This document shows positions 33,141 to 44,247 of a DNA stretch of 64,000 bases, piece after piece. Every line of letters begins with the position of its first letter. Within the stretch, counting starts at the first letter, position 1. The notes under the pieces were generated by a model, which made no database searches, was not told the origin of the DNA, and was given only the letters and a program-made list of their open reading frames with translations. A program made the position numbers and the translations under genes. Source of the stretch: Carex sylvatica (lineage: Eukaryota > Streptophyta > Magnoliopsida > Poales > Cyperaceae); NCBI GenBank assembly GCA_964058845.1, contig CAXKVR010000168.1:1-64000 (forward strand). Reading direction: 5' to 3'.

Positions 33141-35239
33141 ATGCAAACGACAACAGCCCTCCTCAGCCTCCCCACTTCCGCCTCCCATCTCCGCCGCCGT
33201 TCCCTCGCCGTGCGCTGCTCCGACGAGGCGCCCCTGGAGGATCCGCCGATCCTCGGCACCAAGGTCGTGCTGCCGAGGAAGAAACCTCTCAAGTGGTCTA
33301 CTGGTACGGCTCCCGGCGAGTACGGTGGTCCCCCCACTACTTCTGGCCTCAGGAGGTACTTCACTTTACTTGTTCAAATGTAAATCAAATCTCTTCTTAT
33401 AATTTCCATCAACGCCTGGATGGGTAAATTGAACTAAGTACTGTTGGTATTGGATGTCTATATGATAATATGAGAAATTTCTTTTTGTAGAAGGGCTTAT
33501 GTGATATTTTGGTGTTATTTAGATCAGGTATGGAGTTGTGACAAATAATAGTACTATTTTATAATCATCATTTCTCAATCATAGATATTGGGGTGGTGGG
33601 GACGAGGATCCAGTGAGTGCCACAGATGACTTTATCTGGAACAAGGACTTTGTGCCTCGTATGAAACGGTTGATTAACAATGAGCCCGCTGAGCCGATTT
33701 CCTTTAAAATTAAGGTACCTTCTTACCCCTTACATGTAATCTACTGAAATTAGCTTAAATATACGGTTATTTTTCAGGTTTATATGATTGTAAGGATGGT
33801 AGACTCAACAGTAATGGTTAATTGGTCAATTATGCTGCTTGTGTAACTTTTGCACAAATGGGTCTAATGCAAAATGGAACAAAGTCAATAATACATAAGA
33901 ACAGGGGTTTTAAATCAATATTTTTCTTAAATAAGTCTCACTCTAATATTTTCGTTTTGCAGGAGGAGCCAAGTGGGGGATTTCTTAGCTTTAACCGTGC
34001 CTGGAGTCTTGACAGGTGTCTCTCTCAACACCAAATATTATCTCTTCCAAAAAAACACCTAGAAATTAATTTGAGACAATTTACAGTGTAGACATTGATC
34101 TGAGTAAAGAATTGCAACCGCCACCAAAGCCAGTTTTAGAGTATCAAGTCGAGACCGCCAGACGTGGCGTCTCTAATGTAGAAGTGAGATCCTTTTCTTT
34201 TAGCTGTAAATTTTCTCTGCGAATTATATCTCATTACAGTATATTCACTTCTACATAGCTGAAGTAAAAAAAATGAACTTTCTTCTTTTGATCTGGTATT
34301 ATTATATCTATGTTAAATTGCTATGGTGTAGGCATCCAACGGAACTTCTTCACCAAGATGGAGATTGGCACCTACAAAGAGAGAGCAAAATAAGTGGGAC
34401 CGTGAAACCAAGGCAGCAATAGGTGGCACAGTAAGTCAAATTTCGAAACCTTTTGAGTTCATGCACTCCATTGTCTTAGTTACTAGTTAGTATGTTGGGT
34501 CAGATTTTGGTACCGACATGTACTGTTTCAAATCTTAGGGTGTACTGGTTGCGTACTAATAGACCCCAATATTATACTCTTTTTCTTTTGTATTTGTTCC
34601 TCTTTGGTTAGTGCATATTGATTTTATATTTGCATGGGACATAAACTCGACCCTTTTTGTGCATTTCACAGTGAGGTTAAATTGGAATTCAGATTCAACT
34701 AAATTTTTTTAGGATGTAATTTTGAGAGAGTCAAGGCAGAGGAAAGGAGATCCAAAGGTTATGGCTGCCCAGTCCATGCAACAGTATAACAAGGTAGTAT
34801 TCTTAATGGTTTTTTTAGTATTTGAAATCACTGTCATCCGGTTGAACTAGACCTCTAGATTCAAATAAAATGAAATGCTAAGGGTCTCCATACTTGTAGT
34901 TGCACTCCTATCGTCATAGGTTTCAGGTTTCAATACAAAAGGAATTTTGAAAAAGAATATTGACACTTGTATTATGTACTCTTTAACAAAAGATTTTTTT
35001 GATAAACTAAGATTTTTACCAACAAAATTGGGAAGAGTTCAAAATAGGAAGTAACTCTTTGGATTTATCTACTTATGGGAGCCAAAACGGAAGGCTGAAA
35101 TTTTTAAGGTCATTTACTCTATTAGTTTTACCCTTTATAATTTGAACCAAATAATGAATTAGTAATGTCCTGTACCATTTGAATCAAGGATCTTTTCCTT
35201 CTTTCTATCATTCAACCAAGGTGTTAGATATATGACCAT

Positions 35240-35272
<33 letters not shown>

Positions 35273-36876
35273 TACAGTTGAAAGAGAATCTGCAGACACT
35301 AACGCTAGGTTTAGGTGGTATAGGTGCAGTCTCAGCCTATTTCTCGTACTCACCTGAGATTGCTGCCAGGTCTGCATCTAATCACCATTTCCTGGAGTTA
35401 TTAATTCAATTGTAGTATATTCCGTTCATAATGTTAGTGTTTCAAATTAGTCCTTTCTTTTTATATAAATATTGTTTCAAATTGGTTGCTTGATTATTTT
35501 GCTCTCATTTTATACCTTTATATTAATCAATGAATCTTCACTTTTCTAGAATCTTATCATGGACATCTTTGACCAAGTTTGGCTTCATTCAAATAGCTGC
35601 AAATTAGTTCAACCATATTTATTTGAGCATTATCTTGACTCAAATTATGCCCAATGGAGCAGTTTTCCTTGATAGAATTAGTAATTGAATTCATACTTAA
35701 TTTATATTATTTTGGTGATACATATAAGCAAGCTTTTGTATATGCTTTTGTTTCTACTTTATTCTCCTGGTATTTCCATCAAAAAAGGATCTAAAGTTAT
35801 GATACATTATTCAGTTTCTGTGTAGGGTTTGCTGGTTCATTGGTGTACATACGTATGCTTGGAAGAACTGTTGATTCCATGGCAAGCAGTTCTGGGCTTA
35901 TGAGGTATGTACATTTAATTCTGTTAATTATTTTTCAAGTAGATTGATTCAATAACTTATGTTTTGATTAAATATGTTTTCTCACATAGCCCATGCATAT
36001 GATAAACAAAATGGTGATCTGCATAAAAAATTAATGTCTACCAGCAATTGCAAATCTCATATTTTGTATCACTGATCTGAGGCATCAAAATTGACAATAT
36101 GGATGCATAAAAGTGTTGCTTTGCGACATACGATACTATTGACTTATTACAAACTATATCTTTTCTCTATATATTGTAAGATTTGCTTGCCAAACAGTGT
36201 GCTAGAATTTGTCCTTTTTTTTTAAAATAAAAGAAATGAGTCTGTTAAGTTTTTCATATTCAAAGTTCGAGTGTCTTTCAGGGGTGCTGTTGGACAGCCG
36301 AGGCTTCTTGTTCCTGTTGCGCTAGTGATGATATTTAATAGATGGAATGAGTAAGTTTTATTTCATGTATCTATACATTTGAGGCCAAGTATGTTGTGCC
36401 GACATTCTTGTAATTGGTACGTGACTGAACTGCAACACCATAGGATGCAACTAGACATTTTTTTCCCATCCTCTTTTCTTTTTCCCATGTAAACATGTAA
36501 AGTTGTGAATAAATTACTGGCCAAAAAGGGGAAAAAAAATCAAAGACCAAAAAGGAAGCATGAGAAAGGAAAGCAATGAATACAGTTACAGAATGAGCAA
36601 GGCCGTGAGGCTCTGGTACTGAACGAATGAATGAATTTATAGTAGATAAGATTTTTTGATGGATGGTCAGTTAGAAACTTGTGGCCATTCATCAATTACA
36701 TCTTTTGTTGTTTACTAATCTATAATAAATTATGACGCAGGATTTTGGTCCCACAATACGGTCTCATGCACTTGGAGCTGATACCTATGCTTGTCGGCTT
36801 CTTCACATACAAAGTTTCCACTTTTATCCAAGCAATTGAGGCCGCAGTGTCTGTATATGAAAATCCTGACGATTGA
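33141..36876 (+). CDS. CGL160: Chloroplast ATP synthase assembly factor CGL160
   Basis: Ten exons: 33141-33355, 33585-33714, 33963-34015, 34087-34183, 34332-34430, 34713-34793, 35278-35369, 35815-35904, 36282-36350, 36741-36876. They join in frame at GT/AG borders, giving 353 residues. The N-terminus is a Ser/Thr/Arg-rich chloroplast transit peptide. Conserved plant-specific blocks follow: LPRKKPLKWSTGTAPGEYGG, SGGFLSFNRAWSLD and RLAPTKREQNKWDRETKAA. The C-terminal part has four hydrophobic segments resembling bacterial AtpI/UncI (LTLGLGGIGAVSAYFSYS, FAGSLVYIRMLG, LLVPVALVMIFNRW, LIPMLVGFFTYKV). In Arabidopsis CGL160 (At2g31040) helps assemble the CF0 c-ring in thylakoids. Exon 8 uses CAG at 35812-35814; the nearer TAG acceptor breaks the frame. 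Intron 6 ends with T31. Confidence 0.93.
35241..35271 (+). repeat. T31 homopolymer next to the exon 7 acceptor of CGL160
   Basis: Thirty-one T followed by GTACAG and exon 7 at 35278. It forms an extreme polypyrimidine tract. The length should be taken as approximate. Confidence 0.9.
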
Positions 36877-37060
36877 ATATCTGTTGAAGATTTCTGCAAA
36901 AACCAGGAGGCACTTTCGGCATGTGTCACTTGAGAGTTGAGATCGGTTTGTGTTTATTTAATCTTGCTTAGATTAATGAATATACCACTGGTACATCTTA
37001 GCAGGAGCCTATAAGCATGCTACCGGTGCTGCATGGCATGCCGATCAGTTTCATACTTAT
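36877..37060 (+). other. 3' flank of CGL160
   Basis: Probable 3' UTR with no further coding signal. Confidence 0.35.
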
Positions 37061-37410
37061 ATACCATCTCAGTCTAATACCACCAACTCCAAACCCTATC
37101 GAATCAACTTGTAACAACGAATTCAAACTGTTCAAACCAATCTACTTCATGTTGTTCATGCAAAATTTATGATTTTTGAATTTATTTAGTATCTAGTTAA
37201 GCGGTCAAACGTGGGAGTTTTTTTAAGTTAATTTTAATGCATTTATTTTTCATCATTTTTTTACTGCTCGACTTGGTACTAAAATAATTAAAAAAGTTAT
37301 AAATTTTGTATGTAAACGCATAACTCATAAAGTATATTGATTTGAACGGTTTGAATTTCTTATTTAAAATCTATCCAAAAAGTTTGAAGTTGGTGGCATA
37401 TACCACCAAT
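37061..37410. mobile_element. Long-foldback MITE, about 350 bp, relative of 22232-22638
   Basis: Inverted arms: ATACCACCAACTCCAAA on the left and, inverted, ATGCCACCAACTTCAAA on the right, continuing through GAATTCAAACTGTTCAAACC. The centre aligns in reverse orientation with the MITE at 22232-22638 (shared AATTAACTTAAAAA.., TTTGACCG, AAATTTTGTAT.TAAACGCA). No target duplication was defined. Confidence 0.7.
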
Positions 37411-37554
37411 TTTTCATGTCCTAATTTTTCACAAAAACAATAAAGCAAGTTCATTCTATATCTAACTACAACTGCCTTGACTGATTTCTCAACAAAAATT
37501 TTGTCCATAATACCATGACAAGAAGCTAATGTGAAAAGGGTCTAGTAGAGTACA
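37411..37554. other. Short spacer
   Basis: No feature seen. Confidence 0.3.
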
Positions 37555-37790
37555 CAGTGACAAATGAATTATTCGGGTTCGGTTCAGTGAGATCAAAAAT
37601 TTGTGATTCAGGAATAATTCGGAATTATCCGAACTAGAGATCTCAGTCCTACAAGAGAGCAAAAAAAAAATGTTATGGAAAAAATTTGAGAAAAATTCAC
37701 GAATAATTCGTATAATTCGGAAAAATTCGTAAAATTCATGAATTATATGAATTTAATTTGATCAAAGTTTGGTCAACCGAATAAATCAAC
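37555..37790. repeat. TAGTGA-ended repeat family, copy C (right end lost)
   Basis: Begins CAGTGACAAATGAATTATTC and follows copy A (7158-7500) closely through the AATAATTCGGAATTATCCG region and GGTCAACCGAATAA, then stops near 37790. The right terminus is absent. Confidence 0.6.
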
Positions 37791-38602
37791 TTCTCTTTTC
37801 ATGTTAAAGCAGCAAATAAAATATCTTGCACGTATCGATTTCTCTTTTCAATATCTCCGAATTTATGTTTTTAAAAATTGCAGGATAACTTGCGGGTCTA
37901 GTTTTAACAAATTGGGATTCTTCCTGGCTGCTTCAATTTCATCAAAGTAGTTTGAGGCAGGAAGCAAGTTATCTGCATTTAATTTCAATAAGATCCAAGG
38001 TGAAATATTCAATTGGATTGTAAAATGATTACAAAATTTAAATGTATAAAAGAGGGAGACAATGTATATACACTTAGAAAATTAAATAAAAAGAAAATTG
38101 AACTCTTGTGCTATCTAAATATCTACATCTCATTTTTTTTTTTTTTTTTTTCAAAAAGCTTGGCTGCGGGCCTGCGGCAGCCAATTGTATATCTTCCACA
38201 TCTTTTGGAAAAAATAAATGAACCTCGACAGGCTGCCAAGTATAATTGTGTACCTATCTTTCTTCAAAAAAAAAAAAATTCTTCTTTCTGATGCTGTACA
38301 AAATATTTAATACATTTATAACAATAAAAATTCTGATATCTCATCTCTACCTTAATTTTAAGGAAGCAACTAACAAACCCTGACCTTCAGTCCCTCAAAA
38401 TTCTCCAGATATTTTTAACTAATCCTCCGGATATTTTCAACTAATCCTATAAACATGTTCATAAGATTCGGTAATAATATGCACACAATCATGTTAACAC
38501 ATTCAATGGATGTTCTGCAGATGAAACCGCGTGGTCCCAGATGAAAACACATGGTCAACGAACAAAGTACAATTGAAGTACTATTGGAAGTTAAACTGGG
38601 GA
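37791..38602. other. Spacer without recognisable gene
   Basis: No protein-like frame. It contains T19 (about 38132-38150) and CTCCAGATATTTTTAACTAATCC / CTCCGGATATTTTCAACTAATCC in near-tandem (about 38402-38447). Confidence 0.35.
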
Positions 38603-38790
38603 CTACCTTTTAGAAGATATTTAACGACCACCTTCTAGAAAATATTTAACGACCACCTTCTAGAAGATATTTAACGACCAGATTCTAGAATGTATCTATT
38701 GAACCGGGACCAAATTTTAATTCTAGAAATTTTAACGACCAGCTTCGATTTTTGGCACCTTCTAGAAGGTCTCTGTTGAACAGTTTGTAC
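38603..38790 (+). repeat. 25-bp tandem array
   Basis: Unit CACCTTCTAGAAAATATTTA + ACGAC. Copies are at about 38603-38628, 38629-38653 and 38654-38678, with degenerate units to about 38790 (ATTCTAGAA..TTTAACGACCAG). Each unit holds the palindrome TTCTAGAA. Confidence 0.8.
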
Positions 38791-39127
38791 GTTCTGTCCA
38801 CATTATAATTATGTTTTATTTCCGTGATAATTCTGTAAATAATATGGAATAATTCTGTGAACAAAAAATAAAAATTTAAATCAATTTTTTAAATATAATT
38901 CCATATTTCCAAAAATAAAAATGAACAAAAAATTATAATAAAATATGAAAGAATGAACAACAAAAGGTTACATTATTGACATAATTCATCGCACAATCCT
39001 GTAATATTATCCAAAAAATCTTGTAAACATATATGAATAATTCTATTAACAAGTAAAATTCTTTCAACAATCTTGTCAACATTTACACCTTAACACCGAA
39101 AAAATAAATTCAAAGTAATTTTACATC

Positions 39128-39335
39128 ACACAATTCACTACTTGCATATTCTCTCAAAAAAAATTCTGCAAGTGAGTCAAAACTCAACCCAATTATGTAA
39201 CATCATCAAAACAATCCTCTAAACAAATTCCCCTAATTCTATAAACTAATAAAAAAAAAATAACAATTTTACAGCTGACATTTCACTACTTGCGTACTCT
39301 CTGAAAAATATCCTGCGAGTGAGACAAAAGTCTCA
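39128..39335 (-). repeat. Direct duplication overlapping the F-box 3' exon
   Basis: 39128-39180 (TTCACTACTTGCATATTCTC..) and 39283-39335 (TTCACTACTTGCGTACTCTC..) are diverged direct copies about 155 bp apart. The second copy contains the end of the F-box reading frame. Confidence 0.6.
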
Positions 39336-39786
39336 TCGCTAGAATAACCCTCTCCTGAGTTATGTCCTCCTGCAAAAACAAAAACAAAAAAATTTATTAT
39401 TAAAAAAATTAAATTACAACAAGAAAACAATAGAAATAGATAATAAAATTTACCTGAGTAAAATTCATTTCAGTATCTGTTATAAGGCAGTATATGTAAC
39501 GCAATACGAATATTGCGCAATCAATATGAAATAAATCAATTGAAGACAGCAAGAAATTGTCAAACACATGGTCACCAAAATTCTGGAAATCTTGATCACA
39601 TTCATTGTCATCCCCATAATAGAACTCACTCTGGTCGAAGATCAGACGAGGCACTCTCTTCCATACTGCTAACCAACGCTTTGATATCAAACAATTCTGA
39701 ACAGCTTCTTTGGTTGTTAAAAAGGATGAATTTTTTTCAAGAATTTCAAGAGGCAACAGTTGGGTCGGGTCAGTTGTAAAAGCCAT
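39286..39786 (-). CDS. Short F-box protein (possibly truncated F-box/LRR-FBD type)
   Basis: Exon 1 is 39454-39786 (111 codons) with donor CAG|GTAAAT. A likely exon 2 is 39286-39369 (27 codons plus stop; EDITQERVILAMRLLSHSQD..). Together they give 138 residues. The N-terminus carries an F-box: LPLEILEKNSSFLTTKEAV, then QNCLISKRWLAVWKRVPRL. The usual leucine/isoleucine core after LE.L is altered to EKNSS. F-box proteins bind SKP1 in SCF ubiquitin ligases and normally carry a C-terminal LRR, FBD or kelch domain that binds the target; none is present here. It could be a decayed gene, a minimal F-box gene, or a fragment carried by the neighbouring MULE-like sequence. Exon 2 is inferred from the splice signal and open frame only. 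Confidence 0.55.
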
Positions 39787-40834
39787 CAGAATTGCAAATT
39801 TGTTGATTCTATAAAATATAAATGGTAAATAAAGTCATTATATAAATTCAAAAAAGAAATGAAAATAATCTGGTAGATGCTGATAAATTTAACTAAGTTT
39901 ATTTTTATTTTTCACTAAATCAGTAAGATGTAGAATATTTTGAAAATATAAAATTGATTCTATAGAAAAGTCAGATAAATCCTATATACAACTACTAAAA
40001 CAAAAATTTACATTGAACAAACTATAAATAAAGTAGATTACAACCTATTTGAGAAAGACAAAAATGATTAGAAAAGAAAACTAATATGACACAAACAACA
40101 AATTGATGATATCAGTAAAAAGTTCAAAATATTCTAGAAAGTAATGATTGATATTCTATAAACAAAAAAAATAAAAACTATTTTCCAAACTGACTGACAG
40201 AGCTCTTTGTGCAGAGGAGAAGGATATCGCAGGACTGTTAAAACCTAGGTGAGAGAAAGGGAACAACATTTCGATAATATATAACATTTCACTGGAAGCG
40301 GTGATTTTTTCTATTAATTTTTTTTAATAAAGAGAAAGGCGAAATGATGCTGGAGAGTACGATTTAAATTTTTTAATAATTAAATATATTCAGGAGTAAT
40401 CCTTTCGAAGCCGAAACGATGCGGAGTTTGTTTTCCAATTTTTTGAATTCTGTAATTTGTAATTTAATATTTACTATGTTAAAAACTATAATTTAATGTG
40501 ATGAATCCTGTTAACATACAAATATTATCCGATGAACATACATACTATAGTTGAAATTATATTTTTGTATTTGGTTCATTCTTGTTGAAATGTACTCATT
40601 TTATAAAATTATATTAATATACAATATAATTTCTAGAATCATAAATATGTGACATGGTAAGATAAATCAACAACAAAGAAACATATATAAATCTATAAGA
40701 CCATGTATTAAATTCTATAAACAAAAACATATAAATTCTGCAATAGTACATATCTTATATGCTAATACAAATTTTCAAATACAATAACATGTATTAAAGT
40801 TTTGATGTCATTGAAAAAAATATATATAATGGCT
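39787..40834. other. Spacer between the F-box gene and the FAR1/MULE pseudogene
   Basis: AT-rich. 40200-40440 is less AT-rich and may hold the F-box promoter and leader. No other gene was seen. Confidence 0.35.
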
Positions 40835-43800
40835 TTATTTCTTCTTTTTCATGGGGTTCTTATAAGCTGATTGCCGTGGTCGACCCTTTGAAATCGATGC
40901 AAGTGGAGGAAGAATATTTTTGGTTGGAGCAGAATTCAAAACTTTATTTTCACTACTTGAGGAATATTGATTCTCATTTAGCATTCCTTTGGACTTACCT
41001 TTTTAAACAATTTCATCAACTGTGAAAATCAACAAAATAAGAATAATTATAAATAATAAAACAAGCACAACTTTAAAAAAAGAAAAGAAAAAAAAGATGC
41101 AAATAACATTAAGTCATTACCTTCTGCCGTACGTGTAGTCAACATTGCTACTGTTCGAAAAATAGCATCCCAAACACAATTTAATGTGTCACTTGTCATA
41201 TCAGATGGAAAATAGCATTATAATTATCATTCTTTAAGAAAAAAATATCTACTGGTACATATATGTTACAACTGACTGTTATACGTCTTTTGCCATTAGA
41301 ACTAAAAACGGCCTTACTAGAGATTAATTTTGGCACAAGTTAGGTACAAAATATAAACAAATGAATTAAATCAGTGAAAGTCATTAATGCATTACCCTTT
41401 CCTCTTCCTGTAGGTTTTTTCCTTTGAACTGTTGAACAATCTTCTCCTATTACACCAGTACGACTGACTATTGAAGTACCCACAGCTTCAGTATTTGTTT
41501 CATCAATCACTGGCTCAACTATTATAATTAAAAACAGAAAGTGCTAATTAAGCATATATACCCAAGTGATTCTATAATTTGTATTGTTGAATCCTATAAA
41601 CTATTTCACATAATGTGAAAATTGCTTGATATTAATTGTGCAAATTCCTTGATATATTACCTTTTACTTTACGTCTGGACATTTTCTTTGTATCATTCGA
41701 ACTACCAATCAATCTAGAAACCCTTCTTTGAAACCCAACATTATTATTCTTGTTTGTTGCATCGACAACATCTTCATCTCCAGAACCAGAAACAATATTA
41801 CCTGATAATAATTGTATAAAAATAATAAAAATAATCGAATAAAACACAGAAACAACTATTACAAATCTTAACATTATAAAAAAAAACTAATTACAAAAAA
41901 AAGACAAACCTCTTATTAGGTTTCTAAAAGCTTCCAACCCGTTGAAAATAATCTTCTGCTGCTCATCACTAGCAGACCCGAAACTTATCAGGTCATCAAT
42001 TATTAGATTAATTGACCTTGTCAAATCATACCTCCTACAAACAAATATAAAGTAAACAAATGAAAATAAATGAATAATATATGGTAACCACACTTTATTA
42101 ATTCCAAATAAACAAATAACATACATACTCAATAAAACTAAGGCAAAATTATCTGTTATTCTCAACACTGTTAGTAGTGTCACATCCAACCAGAACCAAA
42201 CCTAATCGATTCTGGTCCCTCCTCCATCGATCAAGTATGTACTTATCATTAATACAATTTTGTTTTTCATGCTTTAAAACCATCAGAGCATGTGAGCAAA
42301 CTATACCAGAAGCCTCAAATAATTTGCAAATGAAAGAAAATTCTTTGTACTCCTTGTTGTACTGAACCTCAAAAATCCCCCCTGATATCTTCAACTTCAT
42401 AAATTCTCGTAGAGTTAGGTAGTTCTAATTTAAAAACACAAGTCATATTCACAGAGGTTCTGAGCCATTTTGAAACATGTAGAATATGGTAAGGGTATAC
42501 ACCTTAGCAAACTGCTTCTCAAAAATAAACTCTGAGTACATGGCAGTTGTCTTTGTCTTTGATTCAAAATCCTTCTCATTTTCTTTCTACCATATTTTGT
42601 TAAAATCACTGTCAAAACTACCAACAAATTCAGCTAGCATAGCCTTAGGTCTGAGATATTTATCAAGAAAATGATTCATACCCTCCACACGTTGGGTAGT
42701 ATTCATTCTAGTCCAAAATCGGTCATTTAAATAAATTAAAACCCATTTATGCCTCTGTACAAACATACTTCTAAACCATGGTGCATCTTCATAACCAATT
42801 TCTGTCATTAATGTTAACCAGAATTCTTCAAATTATATAGGTGTTTTCGCATGGTATACAACATCTTTAACAAGCAGAATTATACCATCCTTGTTAGCAG
42901 TACCACCCAATTTTTCAGGCAACTTACGTAAAATGTGTCATGCACAATACCTATTCACTGTGTCAGCACCAAAAATATGACTAATCTCTGCTTGAATACT
43001 CGGGCACTGATATGTAAATATGCCACTTGGCTTAACATCTTTCATACAAGAAAGAAACTTCTTCATACACCATTTATAGTCTGTCTCAGTTTCTCTTGAA
43101 AGAAGTGCACAAGAAAAAATCACTGATTGCCAATGATGGTTCACACCAAAAAAAAGAACAAGTGGCATATGATACTTGTAAGTTATAACAGTAAAATATT
43201 TCAGCAAAATTGATTTGTAAGTTTAAGTTTCTAATTCTACATAAAAAATAACCTTAATTAAGAATAGCAACATGTTACATAAATATCATTTGTAAAGTAA
43301 CACAAAAATATTACCTATTTGTAAGGTATGTCGCATCCATGATAACAACATCATGAAAATATTTGTAGGCAGCACGGCCAGGACCATCAGCTCAGAAAAT
43401 ATTACACAAATGGTCTTCGTTGCTATGCTTATATGTATACCAGAAATTCAAATCATACTTCGTCCTTTCATCAAAATAATCAGAGAGCAACTCAGGATCA
43501 TGTCCACTTAATGACCTCAATTTACTTCTCTTGTACTGATCTAAGTGATTTTTAGCATCTTTTCGTGTAAAAGTATACTTCAAATAACCACCAGCTATCT
43601 GTGTTACAATATATTATCAGCTGCTTTCATACCTTGGTCTGCATTATATTCCATCATTGCTTTATATCTCAATGAAATGAACTGATAATAAGGGATAAGG
43701 AAAGATGACTCCAGATTGAGATCATGATTATGAGTTAACTCCATGTCACTCACTTGCCATCTATCAATAATAGAGCAATACATCATCCTATACACCGGGC

Positions 43801-44247
43801 ATTTTGTGTGTACTACAGGTCTCCGTCTCTTTGGAAAAGGTGCAGTTTCAGGAATTGAATCATTTACATCTTTGAATTTGTTGCATGCAAACTTATAATT
43901 TACAAAAACATCACCGTTCTTGTGAAAGGTTCTCTTGTTTACTCCAAAACCACTTTGGTATCCAAATATCTACCAGTATAAATAAGTTTCTGCAACGGAG
44001 TCAAACTTATCACCTACTGTAGGTGGATTGATGAATCGGATCTCATCAGGATCAGGTTTCCTTTCTAACTGATGGCCAACATTAACAACTTGTTCCCCCT
44101 CATCCTCAACCCTATTCTAATTTTCACTATAATTCACATTCTCATTCGACTTCTCATTAGAAAAAATCGAAGCATCGTGTTAAAATCTCATTAGTGCATA
44201 CATGAGCAGGAAACCGTGTCATCTACACTTTCTTCATTCAAATCCAT
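40835..44247 (-). pseudogene. FAR1-RELATED / MULE transposase-type gene, broken
   Basis: Domains are present in the normal order on the minus strand. The FAR1 DNA-binding domain is at 44050-43620 (PPTVGDKFDSVAETY, YQSGFGVNKRTFHKNGDV, WQVSDMELTHNHDL). The MULE transposase core is at 43590-42590 (AAYKYFHDVVIMDATYLTNR, KMPLVLFFGVNHHWQS-type, GADTVNRYCA, TQRVEGMNHFLDKYL). The SWIM finger is at 42340-42280 (ICKLFEASGIVCSHALMVL; first Cys lost). C-terminal exons follow, ending SKGRPRQSAYKN..KKKK at 40835. Stops interrupt it at 43970-43972, before ADGPGRAA (about 43393), at CA*HILRK (about 42939), at PI*FEEFW (about 42835) and at IW*KENEK (about 42586), plus a frameshift near 43600. FAR1/FHY3 proteins are domesticated transposases acting as transcription factors; this copy cannot make one. 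Confidence 0.85.

Noticed and set aside
32984..33427. 126-codon minus and 146-codon plus alternative frames at CGL160 exon 1
   Set aside because: They overlap the recognised CGL160 first exon in other frames and run into its intron.
38603..38790. CRISPR array
   Set aside because: Tandem units without unique spacers of constant length, in a eukaryotic genome, with no cas genes.
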